Origin: Micropruina glycogenica
GTDB lineage: Bacteria; Actinomycetota; Actinomycetes; Propionibacteriales; Propionibacteriaceae
Reading direction: 5' to 3' (one strand)
Assembly (NCBI RefSeq): GCF_039524395.1
Contig: NZ_BAAAGO010000024.1
Length of the DNA stretch: 64,000 nucleotides
Part shown: positions 17,587 to 25,879 of the stretch, one piece after another
How positions within the stretch are numbered: position 1 is the stretch's first letter
Layout of the letters: every line of letters begins with the position of its first letter
Notes under the pieces: model-generated
What the model saw: the letters and a program-made list of their open reading frames with translations, nothing else
Told to the model about the DNA's origin: nothing
The model's database searches: none
Program-made: the position numbers and the translations under genes

Positions 17587-18916
17587 AGCCCAGCAGCGCG
17601 TTCACCATCGGCACCAGTTTCGCCTGGGTCTCGGCCAGCTCTTCGTCGGGGTCGGAGCCCTCGACGATGCCGCAGCCGGCGAACAGCCTGATCTGGCGGG
17701 GGTCGTCGGCGTCGATGATTCCGCAGCGCAGCGCGATCGCCCACTCGCCGTCGCCGCGCGCGTCGATCCAACCCACCGGACCCGAATAGCGGCCCCGGTC
17801 GAGGCCCTCGAGCTCGGCGATCGCCGCCCGGGCGACGGACGTGGGTGTGCCGCAGACCGCCGCGGACGGGTGCAGCGCCGCAGCCAGCCGCAAAGCCCCG
17901 GCCTTCTTGTGCGCCACGGCGGTGACGTCGGTGGCCAGGTGCAGCACGTTGGGCAGTTCCAGCACGTAGGGCGACTCGGGCACGTTCATGCCCGAACACA
18001 GCGGGGCCAACGACTCGGCCACCGAGGCGACCGCCAACTCGTGCTCGCCCAGGTTCTTGCTCGAACGGGCCAGGGCGGAGGCCAGCTTCAGGTCGGTCTC
18101 GTCCGACCCGCTGCGCCGAATCGTGCCGGCCAGAATGCGCGAGGTGGCCAGCCCGCGCTCCCGGCGGATCAGCATCTCGGGCGAGGCGCCGACCAGGCCG
18201 TCGATGCAGTACGTCCAGCAGCTCGGGTAGTCGCGGGCCAGAGTGTCGACCAGGTGTCGCGCATCGATCGGCTCGGACGCCCGCGCAGTGACAGACCGCG
18301 CCAGCACCACCTTCTCGAGCCCATTGGTCTCGATGCGACGGACGGCCTCGGCCACCCGTTCCTTCCAGCGGGCCTGGGCGGCCTCGTCCACCTCGATCCG
18401 GACGCTCCGCGGCGCCCGGGGCGCAGTGGGGCGGGCGGCGGTCAGGGCCTCGACGAGCTCGACCAGCGGTGAGGTCTCGACCTGCTCCACCAACTGGGTC
18501 TCGACCAGTTCGACCAGCGGCGGGATCTCGACCGGCGACACCCCATCACCCAGCACGGTCAGCCACGCCTGCCCCTGCCGTCGTCCGATGATCACCTTCG
18601 GAACGATGAGTCGTGACACCGCCTCGGTGTGGTCTGGGTCGAAGGTGAACGAGCCGAACGCCAGCGGCCCCGAGCCGGCCACGCCGGGCATTTGCGAGTG
18701 GTGATCGAGACCCTCGACCAGGGTGCTCCACCAGGCGTCAGCCTCGGCCGGCGAGGTGACGTCTGTGCATGCGTAACACCCCAATCCGACCATGCCTTCG
18801 CCGTGCCTGATCCACGCCACGGAAGAGCCGTCCACAAGGTATTTTTCCAACATTCCCGGGTCGTTAATAGGCACTGTTCGGGCAATTGTGTAGGCAGCCG
18901 GAGGGGCAGAGATCAC
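17585..18916 (-). CDS. menF: Isochorismate synthase (with a repeat-derived insert)
   Basis: 443 residues from GTG 18916. The chorismate-binding domain includes GLEKVVLARSVTA, SCWTYCIDGLVGASPEMLIRR (split here only for reading), SRILAGTIRRS, HLATDVTA, HPSAAVCGTP, and the terminal FAGCGIVEGSDP motif. It converts chorismate to isochorismate, the entry to menaquinone synthesis. Residues about 129-157 are a low-complexity run (LVELVET, LVEQVET, LVELVEA) encoded by dispersed repeat A, inserted between the N-terminal part and the catalytic core. It is divergent from the MenJ-like gene, with about 110 bases between. Confidence 0.93.
   Translation of the reverse strand: MISAPPAAYTIARTVPINDPGMLEKYLVDGSSVAWIRHGEGMVGLGCYACTDVTSPAEADAWWSTLVEGLDHHSQMPGVAGSGPLAFGSFTFDPDHTEAVSRLIVPKVIIGRRQGQAWLTVLGDGVSPVEIPPLVELVETQLVEQVETSPLVELVEALTAARPTAPRAPRSVRIEVDEAAQARWKERVAEAVRRIETNGLEKVVLARSVTARASEPIDARHLVDTLARDYPSCWTYCIDGLVGASPEMLIRRERGLATSRILAGTIRRSGSDETDLKLASALARSSKNLGEHELAVASVAESLAPLCSGMNVPESPYVLELPNVLHLATDVTAVAHKKAGALRLAAALHPSAAVCGTPTSVARAAIAELEGLDRGRYSGPVGWIDARGDGEWAIALRCGIIDADDPRQIRLFAGCGIVEGSDPDEELAETQAKLVPMVNALLG
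18446..18536. repeat. Dispersed repeat, family A, inside the menF coding region (copy 3)
   Basis: Read on the minus strand, three tandem CTGGTCGAGCTGGTCGAGAC-like units lie in frame and encode LVELVET, LVEQVET and LVELVEA. The core equals the intergenic family A core in direct rather than palindromic form. The insert adds about 28 residues to MenF and keeps the frame. Confidence 0.75.
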
Positions 18917-19025
18917 CCGCGAAGCTTAGCCACCTTCCACGCCCGCCCCTCGAATGGCTGTCGTGTCATTTCGTGCCTAGACTGGCGGAGCCCACCCGGC
19001 AAAACGACCAGCGACGAGGAGCAGC

Positions 19026-20288
19026 ATGTCCGACGAGCACGCGGACGTCGTCGTCGTCGGGGCGGGCCCCGCCGGCGCGACCACCGCCTGCTGGCTGGCC
19101 GATCAGGGCCTGAACGTCGCACTGCTCGAAAAGGGCACCTTTCCGCGCGACAAGGTGTGCGGCGACGGGCTGACCCCGCGGGCCACCAAGCAACTGCTGC
19201 GGTTGGGCATCGACGTCAGCGAAGAAGCCGGCTGGCTGCACAACAAGGGCCTGCGGGTGCACGGCGGCCGCGCCGAACCCTTCGAGCTGCCCTGGCCGAC
19301 GTTGGGGGAGTTCCCCTCGTTCGGGCTGGTGCGCAAGCGCGCCGACTTCGACGAATTGCTGGCCAACCATGCCGTCGCCAAGGGCGCCACGTTGTACCAG
19401 CAGGCCAACGTCACCGGCGCAGTCGTCGACGAGCGCACCGATCGGGTCACCGGCGTCACGACCAAGGACGGACGCACCTTCACCGCACCGATCGTGGTGG
19501 CCGCCGACGGCAACTCGTCACCGGTGGCCAAGTCGCTCGGCCTGCTGAAGAACGCCAATCGTCCGATGGGTGTGGCCTGCCGTACCTACTTCACCTCGCC
19601 CCGGCACGACGACGACTGGATGGAGTCGTGGCTGGAGTTGTGGGACGGCAAGCCCGGCGAGTCGAACCTGTTGCCCGGCTACGGGTGGATTTTCGGCATG
19701 GGCGACGGCACCTGCAACGTCGGGCTGGGCACCGTGGCCAGCACGGCCAAGAGCCAAAAACTCAACTACCGCGAGTTGCTGCAGACCTGGCTGGCGAACA
19801 CCCCGAAGGAGTGGGGTTTCAGCCCCGACAACCAGGTCGGTCCGATCGCCTCGGCAGCGCTGCCGATGGCGTTCAACCGCAAACCGGCCTACACCCGCGG
19901 ACTGGTACTGGTCGGTGACTCCGGCGGCATGGTGTCGCCGTTCAACGGCGAGGGCATTCCGTACGCCATGGAGGCCGGCGAGGCGGCGGCCGAGGCGATC
20001 GTGCGAGCCCACGCCGAGGGCGTCGGCACCCCCGGCGCCGAGAAGGCCCTCAACAGCTACCCGGCCCGGCTGGCGGCCGAGTGGGGCGGCTACTTCAGGC
20101 TGGGGCAGATGTTCGTCAAGCTGATCGAGCACCCGCAGGTGATGCACCTGTGCGTGCGCTACGGGCTGCCCCGGCCGGTGCTGATGCGATTCACCATCAA
20201 GTTGCTGGCCCACCTTTATGACACCAAAGATGGTGATTGGATGGACCGGGTGATCCACTCGTTGTCACGGGCGGTGCCCGCAGCATGA
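19026..20288 (+). CDS. menJ: Geranylgeranyl-reductase-family flavoprotein, MenJ-like
   Basis: 420 residues, ATG with GAGGAGC upstream. The FAD-binding fold starts with VVVVGAGPAGATTACWLADQG. The family signature FPRDKVCGDGLTPRA follows, then VVAADGNSSPVAKSLG and VGDSGGMVSPFNGEGIPYAMEAG. Homologues reduce isoprenoid double bonds; in mycobacteria MenJ partly saturates the menaquinone chain. Its place between menF and nuoA, 16 bases before nuoA, supports a quinone role here, although archaeal-type lipid or carotenoid reductases share the fold. The symbol is inferred from context. Confidence 0.8.
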   Translation: MSDEHADVVVVGAGPAGATTACWLADQGLNVALLEKGTFPRDKVCGDGLTPRATKQLLRLGIDVSEEAGWLHNKGLRVHGGRAEPFELPWPTLGEFPSFGLVRKRADFDELLANHAVAKGATLYQQANVTGAVVDERTDRVTGVTTKDGRTFTAPIVVAADGNSSPVAKSLGLLKNANRPMGVACRTYFTSPRHDDDWMESWLELWDGKPGESNLLPGYGWIFGMGDGTCNVGLGTVASTAKSQKLNYRELLQTWLANTPKEWGFSPDNQVGPIASAALPMAFNRKPAYTRGLVLVGDSGGMVSPFNGEGIPYAMEAGEAAAEAIVRAHAEGVGTPGAEKALNSYPARLAAEWGGYFRLGQMFVKLIEHPQVMHLCVRYGLPRPVLMRFTIKLLAHLYDTKDGDWMDRVIHSLSRAVPAA

Positions 20289-20304
20289 ATCGACGGAGGC
20301 AGTG

Positions 20305-20664
20305 ATGAGTCCCTACATACCGATTCTGGGCATCATGGCGCTCGCCGGCGGCTTTCTGGTGCTGTCGGTGGTGCTCAGCCTGACCGTCGGGCCGCGTCGC
20401 TACAACCGGGTCAAGTACGACACCTACGAGTGCGGCATCGACCCCACGCCGGCCGCTGCCGGCGGCGGCCGGTTCCCGGTGAAGTACTACATCACCGCGA
20501 TGATGTTTCTGGTGTTCGACGTCGAGGTCGCCTTTCTGTACCCGTGGGCGGTCACCTTCGACGCGCTCGGGGTGTTCGGCTTCGCCGCGATGATGATCTT
20601 TCTGATCGTGCTGGGCGTGGCGTACTTCTACGAGATCAGGCGTGGTGGGTTGGAATGGGACTGA
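20305..20664 (+). CDS. nuoA: NADH-quinone oxidoreductase subunit A
   Basis: 119 residues from ATG 20305, with GGAGG five bases before; the GTG just upstream at 20302 is less likely. Three membrane helices. The hallmark YECGIDPTP region and KYYITAMMFLVFDVEVAFLYPWAV identify the small membrane subunit next to the quinone channel. It is the first gene of the 14-gene complex I operon. Confidence 0.97.
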   Translation: MSPYIPILGIMALAGGFLVLSVVLSLTVGPRRYNRVKYDTYECGIDPTPAAAGGGRFPVKYYITAMMFLVFDVEVAFLYPWAVTFDALGVFGFAAMMIFLIVLGVAYFYEIRRGGLEWD

Positions 20665-20691
20665 GCACGACGACCGCGCGAGGGGTGCGAC

Positions 20692-21249
20692 ATGGGGCTT
20701 GAGGAGAAGATTCCGCAGGGCGTGCTGCTGACCACCGTCGAAGGCATCTTCGGCTGGATGCGGCAGGCGTCGTTCTGGCCGGCCACCTTCGGCCTGGCCT
20801 GCTGCGCCATCGAGATGATGACCTACGGCGCGCCCCGCTTCGACGCCGGACGCTGGGGGCAAGAGGTCTTTCGCGCCTCGCCGCGGCAGGCCGACCTGAT
20901 GATCATCTCGGGCCGGGTCAGCCAGAAGATGGCCCCCGTGCTGCGCCAGGTCTACGACCAGATGCCCGAACCCAAATGGGTGATGGCGATGGGGGTGTGC
21001 GCCAGCTCGGGCGGCATGTTCAACAACTACGCGATCGTGCAGGGTGGCGACCACATCGTGCCGGTCGACATGTACGTGCCGGGCTGCCCGCCGCGCCCCG
21101 ACATGCTCATCGACGCCATGTTCAAGCTGCGCAAAGAGATCGTCATGAAGCGGCCCATCGGCGCCCATGAACTGGCCGAGATCGAAGCGCAAGAGCAGGC
21201 CGCGCTCGAGGCCATGGCCACGCACGAGATGAAGGGCCTCATGCGATGA
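20692..21249 (+). CDS. nuoB: NADH-quinone oxidoreductase subunit B
   Basis: 185 residues. It binds the terminal 4Fe-4S cluster N2 that reduces menaquinone. The ligands are visible: adjacent cysteines in GLACCAIEMM, one in GVCASSGG and one in YVPGCPPRP. The C-terminus ends with a charged helix. The ATG lies 27 bases after nuoA, and the stop overlaps nuoC (ATGA). Confidence 0.98.
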   Translation: MGLEEKIPQGVLLTTVEGIFGWMRQASFWPATFGLACCAIEMMTYGAPRFDAGRWGQEVFRASPRQADLMIISGRVSQKMAPVLRQVYDQMPEPKWVMAMGVCASSGGMFNNYAIVQGGDHIVPVDMYVPGCPPRPDMLIDAMFKLRKEIVMKRPIGAHELAEIEAQEQAALEAMATHEMKGLMR

Positions 21250-22040
21250 CCGACGACAAGCTGCCCGGCGAAGCGAAGACCGTCGACGAACCCGTCGAGG
21301 GTGCCGGTTCGGCGCCCAAGGCCGGCCTCGAGCGTGAGGACGCGCAGCCCGACGAGGCCACCGAGCTGTCTGAGGCCGTCGATCAGGCCGTCACCTACGC
21401 CGAGGGCCCGCACGCCATCGAGACGCGCACCGGCATGTGGTCCAGCGGCTCGGGCGACACCTCCGGCTACGGCCGCATCGTGCGCGTGGTCGAGATGCCC
21501 AGTCAGCCGCTGCCGTCCGACGGCTGGTACGCGGGCGTCACCGCGCGGCTGGACGAGCTGGTGCCCGACGCACTGGTCAGGGTCGTGTTCGACCGCGGCG
21601 AACTGACCTTCTACGTCGCCCGCGAGAAGCTCAGTCAGGTGATGGGCCAGCTTCGCGACGACGCGCACCTGCGGTTCGAGTTTCTGCCCAGCGTGTCGGG
21701 GGTCAACTACCCAACCGACGAGGGCGCCGAACTGCACGTGGTGTACCACCTGCAGTCGATGACCCACAATCGCCGGCTGCGGGTCGAGACCAGCTGCCCC
21801 GATGACGACCCGCACGTGCCCAGCGTGGTGGCCATCTACCCGGCCGCCGACTGGCACGAGCGCGAAACCTACGACATGTTCGGCATCGTGTTCGACGGCC
21901 ACCCGCACCTGACCCGCATTCTGATGCCCGACGACTGGGTCGGCCACCCCCAGCGCAAGGACTACCCGCTCGGCGGCATTCCGGTGGAGTACAAGGGCGC
22001 CGTGGTGCCGCCGCCCGACCAGCGCAGGAGCTACAGATGA
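21246..22040 (+). CDS. nuoC: NADH-quinone oxidoreductase subunit C
   Basis: 264 residues: an acidic N-terminal extension of about 80 residues, as in other actinobacteria, followed by the 30-kDa-subunit domain. The signature ERETYDMFGIVFDGHPHLTRILMP appears near residue 215, and the protein ends HPQRKDYPLGGIPVEYKG plus a short tail. Its stop overlaps the ATG of the first of six repeated mini-ORFs (ATGA at 22037) instead of that of nuoD. Confidence 0.97.
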   Translation: MTDDKLPGEAKTVDEPVEGAGSAPKAGLEREDAQPDEATELSEAVDQAVTYAEGPHAIETRTGMWSSGSGDTSGYGRIVRVVEMPSQPLPSDGWYAGVTARLDELVPDALVRVVFDRGELTFYVAREKLSQVMGQLRDDAHLRFEFLPSVSGVNYPTDEGAELHVVYHLQSMTHNRRLRVETSCPDDDPHVPSVVAIYPAADWHERETYDMFGIVFDGHPHLTRILMPDDWVGHPQRKDYPLGGIPVEYKGAVVPPPDQRRSYR

Positions 22041-22093
22041 ATCAGTGTGAGCGAAGCGAACTCCAGCCGCACCGGCAAGGTGGGTACCGATGA
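22037..22093 (+). CDS. Translationally coupled 18-residue mini-ORF 1 of the nuoC-nuoD array
   Basis: ATG overlaps the nuoC stop. The product would be MNQCERSELQPHRQGGYR. It ends at TGA 22091-22093, which overlaps the ATG of the next unit. A Shine-Dalgarno-like AAGGTGGG near its end serves the next unit. The sequence looks unlike a protein domain; I read it as a device or by-product for passing ribosomes on, not as a functional peptide. Translation is not proven. Confidence 0.5.
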   Translation: MNQCERSELQPHRQGGYR

Positions 22094-22354
22094 GAGTGTG
22101 TGAGCGAAGCGAACTCCAGCCGCACCGGCGAGGTGGGTACCGATGAGAGTGTGTGAGCGAAGCGAACTCCAGCCGCACCGGCGAGGTGGGTACCGATGAG
22201 ATTGTGTGAGCGAAGCGAACTCCAGCCGCACCGGCGAGGTGGGTACCGATGAGATTGTGTGAGCGAAGCGAACTCCAGCCGCACCGGCGAGGTGGGTACC
22301 GATGAGATTGTGTGAGCGAAGCGAACTCCAGCCGCACCGGCGAGGTGGGTACCG
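22037..22354 (+). repeat. Six tandem 53-bp units between nuoC and nuoD, each with its own mini-ORF
   Basis: Unit starts (ATG) are 22037, 22090, 22143, 22196, 22249 and 22302, and the next ATG in phase, 22355, is nuoD. Each unit is exactly 53 bases and carries GAGGTGGGTACCGATGAG (AAGGTGGG in the first unit) plus GTGTGAGCGAAGCGAACTCC. The units are nearly identical: unit 1 opens ATGAATCAG, units 2-3 ATGAGAGTG, units 4-6 ATGAGATTG. Because 53 is one base short of 18 codons, every TGA overlaps the following ATG. There are no unique spacers, so this is not CRISPR. The array fills the gap between the two genes completely. Confidence 0.97.
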
Positions 22355-22358
22355 ATGA
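22090..22358 (+). other. Chain of five further coupled mini-ORFs (units 2-6) leading into nuoD
   Basis: Units starting at 22090 and 22143 encode MRVCERSELQPHRRGGYR; those at 22196, 22249 and 22302 encode MRLCERSELQPHRRGGYR. Each ends in an ATGA overlap with the next unit; the last TGA (22356-22358) overlaps the nuoD ATG. A GAGGTG site lies seven bases before each ATG. Changing the number of units would leave this junction logic intact. Confidence 0.6.
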
Positions 22359-23710
22359 GCACCACCGACTTCTACGCCCAGCCCGGCGAAGAGACCGAGG
22401 GCACCGTCTACACGGCCATGGGCGGCGACTGGGCCGAGATCGCGGCCGAGCAGGCCGAGCGATCCGACGAGATCCTGGTGATCAACATGGGGCCCCAGCA
22501 CCCGTCCACCCACGGCGTGCTGCGGCTGATCCTCGAATGCGACGGCGAAACCGTGCTCTCGATCCGCCCCGGCATCGGCTTTCTGCACACCGGCATCGAG
22601 AAGAACATGGAGTACCGCACCTGGACGCAGGGCAGCACCTTCGTGACCCGCATGGACTACGTGGCGCCGCTGTTCAACGAGGCCGCCTACTGCCTGGCGG
22701 TCGAGCGACTGCTGGGCATCGAGAACGACATTCCCGAGCGAGCCCAGGTGATCCGCGTGCTGATGATGGAGCTCAACCGCATCAGCTCGCACCTGGTTGC
22801 GATCGGCACCGGCGGCATGGAGATCGGTGCGCTGACGGTCATGACGATCGGTTTCCGTGAGCGCGAGATGATTCTCGACTTCTTGGAGGCCGTCACCGGC
22901 CTGCGCATGAACCACGCCTACATCAGGCCCGGTGGGGTGGCCAACGACCTGCCCGAAACCGGCATCGCGCAGTTGCGCGAACTGATCGCGTGGCTGCACA
23001 AGCACCTGCCCGAGTACGCGGCGTTCTGCAACGAGAACCCGATCTTCAAGATGCGCATGATGGGCATCGGCCATCAAGACCTGGCCGCCTGCATGGCGCT
23101 CGGCGTCACCGGCCCGGTGCTGCGCTCCACCGGCTACGACTGGGACCTGCGCAAGCAGCAGCCTTACTGCGGCTACGAGACCTACGAGTTCGACTCGGTC
23201 GCCTGGCAGCCCGACGACGGGTGGGCGTCCAGTGACAGCTACGCCCGGTTCCGCATCAGGCTCGAAGAGATGTGGCAGAGCCTGCGCATCGTCGAGCAGT
23301 GCGCAGACCGGCTCGAAAGCACCGCCGGCAAGCCCGTGATGGTGGCCGACCCCAAGATCGCTTGGCCCGCGCAGCTCGCGGTGGGCCCCGACGGCCAAGG
23401 CAACAGCCACGAGCACATCAAGCACATCATGGGCGAGTCGATGGAGGCGCTGATCCATCACTTCAAGCTCGTCACCGAGGGCTTCCGGGTGCCGCCCGGC
23501 CAGGCCTACGTGCCCATCGAGTCGCCCAAGGGCGAGATCGCCTGCCACGTGGTGAGCGACGGCGGCACCAAGCCGTTCCGGGTGCACATGCGCGACCCCG
23601 GGTTCAACCATCTGCAGTCGGTGCCGATCCAGTGCGAGGGCGGCTTGATCTCGGACGTCGTGGTCGCGGTCGGCTCACTCGATCCGGTTATGGGAGGTGT
23701 CGACCGATGA
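22355..23710 (+). CDS. nuoD: NADH-quinone oxidoreductase subunit D
   Basis: 451 residues. The 49-kDa subunit, homologous to NiFe-hydrogenase large subunits, forms the quinone pocket with NuoB. Motifs include INMGPQHPSTHGVLRL near residue 45, GFLHTGIEKNMEYRTW, and the C-terminal DPVMGGVDR. Its ribosome-binding site is supplied by the last 53-bp repeat unit. The stop overlaps a further mini-ORF start (ATGA at 23707). Confidence 0.98.
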   Translation: MSTTDFYAQPGEETEGTVYTAMGGDWAEIAAEQAERSDEILVINMGPQHPSTHGVLRLILECDGETVLSIRPGIGFLHTGIEKNMEYRTWTQGSTFVTRMDYVAPLFNEAAYCLAVERLLGIENDIPERAQVIRVLMMELNRISSHLVAIGTGGMEIGALTVMTIGFREREMILDFLEAVTGLRMNHAYIRPGGVANDLPETGIAQLRELIAWLHKHLPEYAAFCNENPIFKMRMMGIGHQDLAACMALGVTGPVLRSTGYDWDLRKQQPYCGYETYEFDSVAWQPDDGWASSDSYARFRIRLEEMWQSLRIVEQCADRLESTAGKPVMVADPKIAWPAQLAVGPDGQGNSHEHIKHIMGESMEALIHHFKLVTEGFRVPPGQAYVPIESPKGEIACHVVSDGGTKPFRVHMRDPGFNHLQSVPIQCEGGLISDVVVAVGSLDPVMGGVDR

Positions 23711-23808
23711 GCATCTCCACCCTCGCCATCTCGGCCCCAACCGTCCTCCCGGCGAACGCCGGGATCTCGAGCGCCATCACCACGACGTCCGTTGGGAGGA
23801 AAGTGTGA
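23707..23808 (+). CDS. Coupled mini-ORF between nuoD and nuoE, built on a repeat element
   Basis: 33 codons. ATG overlaps the nuoD stop (ATGA) and its TGA (23806-23808) overlaps the nuoE GTG start (GTGA). The middle is the palindromic repeat B core, giving the peptide segment VLPANAGISS. GGGAGGA for nuoE lies inside its last codons. It probably arose by insertion of the repeat at a formerly tight nuoD-nuoE junction. The peptide itself is unlikely to have a function. Confidence 0.5.
   Translation: MSISTLAISAPTVLPANAGISSAITTTSVGRKV
23743..23770. repeat. Dispersed palindromic repeat, family B (copy 1, inside the nuo operon)
   Basis: GTCCTCCCGGCGAACGCCGGGATCTCGA. The CCCGGCG-AA-CGCCGGG stem is perfect. 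The same element occurs at 38861, 43650, 43751 and, inverted, at 43829. Confidence 0.85.
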
Positions 23809-24566
23809 GCGACCACGAGTTCCAGTCCTGGTTCCCCGAGTCGGGGTCGATCGATTACGACGACACCCAGACCAACATCACCGAGGCCACGCTCGACGAG
23901 ATGCGCTCGATCGCGGCCCGCTACCCGCAGGCGCGCTCGGCGCTGCTGCCCATGCTGCACCTGGTGCAGAGCGTCGACGGCCGCATCAGCCCCGCCGGCG
24001 TCGAGGCGTGCGCGCAGATTCTCGACATCACCACGGCGCAGGTCTCGGGTGTGGCGACCTTCTACACCATGTACCGCCGCCGGCCCGGTGGACGGCACCA
24101 CGTGGGCGTCTGCACCACCGCCCTCTGCGCGGTGATGGGCGGTGACGCCCTGCTCGACCAGGTCTGCGACCGGCTGGGCATTCACGAGGGTGAGACCACT
24201 GCCGACGGCGCGATCTCGCTCGAACGCATCGAGTGCAACGCCGCCTGCGACTTCGCGCCGGTGCTGATGGTCAACTGGGAGTTCTTCGACAACATGAACC
24301 CCGAGAAGGTGGACGACCTGCTGGCCGCGCTGTCTTCGGGCGAGACCGTCAAGTCGCCGCGCGGCGCCACGCTCACCTCGTGGATGGAGGCCGAGCGGGT
24401 GCTGGCCGGTTTTCCCGACGGACGGGCCGACGAGGGTCCGACCGCCGGCGAGGCGTCCCTGCTGGGCGTGAACGTGGCCCGCGAGAACGGCTGGCGCGCC
24501 CCCGACGCACCCCCGCCCATTCCGGCCTCCGACGAGGCCGCGAGCGCCGAAGGAGGGCAGAAGTGA
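23805..24566 (+). CDS. nuoE: NADH-quinone oxidoreductase subunit E
   Basis: 253 residues from GTG 23805, preceded by GGGAGGA; an ATG further upstream overlaps nuoD and is rejected. A thioredoxin-like 2Fe-2S protein (cluster N1a). The cluster ligands lie in GVCTTALCAVMGG and ECNAACDFAP. The C-terminal extension of about 85 residues, Ala/Pro-rich, exceeds the E. coli protein, as often in actinobacteria. It overlaps nuoF by GTGA. Confidence 0.96.
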   Translation: MSDHEFQSWFPESGSIDYDDTQTNITEATLDEMRSIAARYPQARSALLPMLHLVQSVDGRISPAGVEACAQILDITTAQVSGVATFYTMYRRRPGGRHHVGVCTTALCAVMGGDALLDQVCDRLGIHEGETTADGAISLERIECNAACDFAPVLMVNWEFFDNMNPEKVDDLLAALSSGETVKSPRGATLTSWMEAERVLAGFPDGRADEGPTAGEASLLGVNVARENGWRAPDAPPPIPASDEAASAEGGQK

Positions 24567-25879
24567 CCGACGAACTCACCCCGGTGCTCACCGCCAACTG
24601 GGCCGACGAACGGGCCTGGAAGCTCACCAACTACGAACGTCGAGGTGGCTACCAGGCCCTGCGCAAGGCGCTCAGCACCACCCCCGCCGACGTGATGGAG
24701 CTGGTCAAGGACTCCGGACTGCGCGGCCGCGGGGGCGCCGGCTTTCCCACCGGCATGAAGTGGTCGTTCGTGCCGAAAGACAACCCCAACCCCAAGTACC
24801 TGGTCGTGAACGCCGACGAGTCCGAGCCGGGAACCTGCAAGGACATGCCGCTGATGATGGCCAGCCCGCACACGCTGGTCGAGGGTGTGATCATCGCCTC
24901 GTACGCGATCGGCTGCCGTTACGCGTTCATCTACTGCCGCGGTGAGGTGCTGCACATCATTCGCCGGCTGCAGCAGGCCGTGCGTGAGGCGTACTCGGCG
25001 GGCTATGCCGGCAAGAACATTCTGGGCAGCGGCTACGACGTCGAGGTGGTCGTGCACGCCGGTGCGGGCGCCTACATCTGCGGTGAAGAGACCGCACTGC
25101 TCGACTCGCTCGAGGGCCGCCGCGGCCAGCCCCGGCTGCGGCCGCCGTTCCCAGCCGTTGCCGGCCTGTACGCCTCGCCGACGGTGGTCAACAACGTCGA
25201 GACGATCGCGTCGGTGCCGTCCATCATCGACCGGGGGGCCGCCTGGTTCGCCTCGATGGGTACCGAGAAGTCCAAGGGCATGACCATCTACTCGCTGTCG
25301 GGTCACGTCAAACGGCCCGGCCAGTTCGAGGCGCCGCTCGGCGTCACCCTGCGGCAGTTGCTGGAACTGTCCGGCGGCATGCGCGAGGGCCACGAGCTCA
25401 AGTTCTGGACGCCCGGTGGCAGCTCCACACCGATCCTGACCGCCGAACACCTCGACCTGCCGCTGGACTACGAGGGCATGGCGGCGGCCGGCACCATGCT
25501 CGGCACCAAGGCGCTGCAGTGCTTCGACGAGACCACCTCGGTGGTGCGCACCACACTGCGCTGGATCGAGTTCTACAAGCACGAGTCCTGCGGCAAGTGC
25601 ACCCCGTGCCGCGAGGGCAACTGGTGGCTGGTGCAGTTGTTGAAGAAGTTCGAGGCGGGCCAGGCCCAGCAGGGCGACGTCGAGAAGCTGCTCGACATCG
25701 CCGACGACATCGGCGGCCGTTCGTTCTGCGCCCTGGCCGACGGAGCGGTGGCTTGCCTGACCAGCGCGATCAAGCACTTCAGGGACGAGTTCGAGCAGGG
25801 CATGCACATTCCCGCGTGGGAGTTGTTCCCCTACGAACGCAGCGCGCTGTTCGCCGTACGGGAAGGGGCGCACGCATGA
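24563..25879 (+). CDS. nuoF: NADH-quinone oxidoreductase subunit F
   Basis: 438 residues from GTG 24563, with AGGAGG just upstream. The NADH- and FMN-binding subunit: LRGRGGAGFPTGMKW and VVNADESEPGTCKDM are the FMN/NADH loops, GAGAYICGEETALLDSLEG follows, and the 4Fe-4S N3 ligands are in ESCGKCTPCREG plus a later Cys (RSFCALADGA). It accepts electrons from NADH in the cytoplasmic arm. Confidence 0.98.
   Translation: MTDELTPVLTANWADERAWKLTNYERRGGYQALRKALSTTPADVMELVKDSGLRGRGGAGFPTGMKWSFVPKDNPNPKYLVVNADESEPGTCKDMPLMMASPHTLVEGVIIASYAIGCRYAFIYCRGEVLHIIRRLQQAVREAYSAGYAGKNILGSGYDVEVVVHAGAGAYICGEETALLDSLEGRRGQPRLRPPFPAVAGLYASPTVVNNVETIASVPSIIDRGAAWFASMGTEKSKGMTIYSLSGHVKRPGQFEAPLGVTLRQLLELSGGMREGHELKFWTPGGSSTPILTAEHLDLPLDYEGMAAAGTMLGTKALQCFDETTSVVRTTLRWIEFYKHESCGKCTPCREGNWWLVQLLKKFEAGQAQQGDVEKLLDIADDIGGRSFCALADGAVACLTSAIKHFRDEFEQGMHIPAWELFPYERSALFAVREGAHA

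Noticed and set aside
18966..18990. TAGACT as a -10 box for the MenJ-like gene
   Set aside because: No convincing -35 partner at proper spacing.
21027..22337. Minus-strand 436-residue ORF across the array
   Set aside because: Repeat-derived shadow of nuoB-nuoC with Gly/Arg/His-rich content.
22037..22354. Tandem repeats as a CRISPR array
   Set aside because: Units abut with no variable spacers and each contains start and stop signals; no cas genes nearby.
22031..23611. Long minus-strand ORF rich in repeated RFAHTISS-type segments over nuoC-nuoD
   Set aside because: It is the antisense reading of the 53-bp array and nuoD; no ribosome-binding site or codon-use support.
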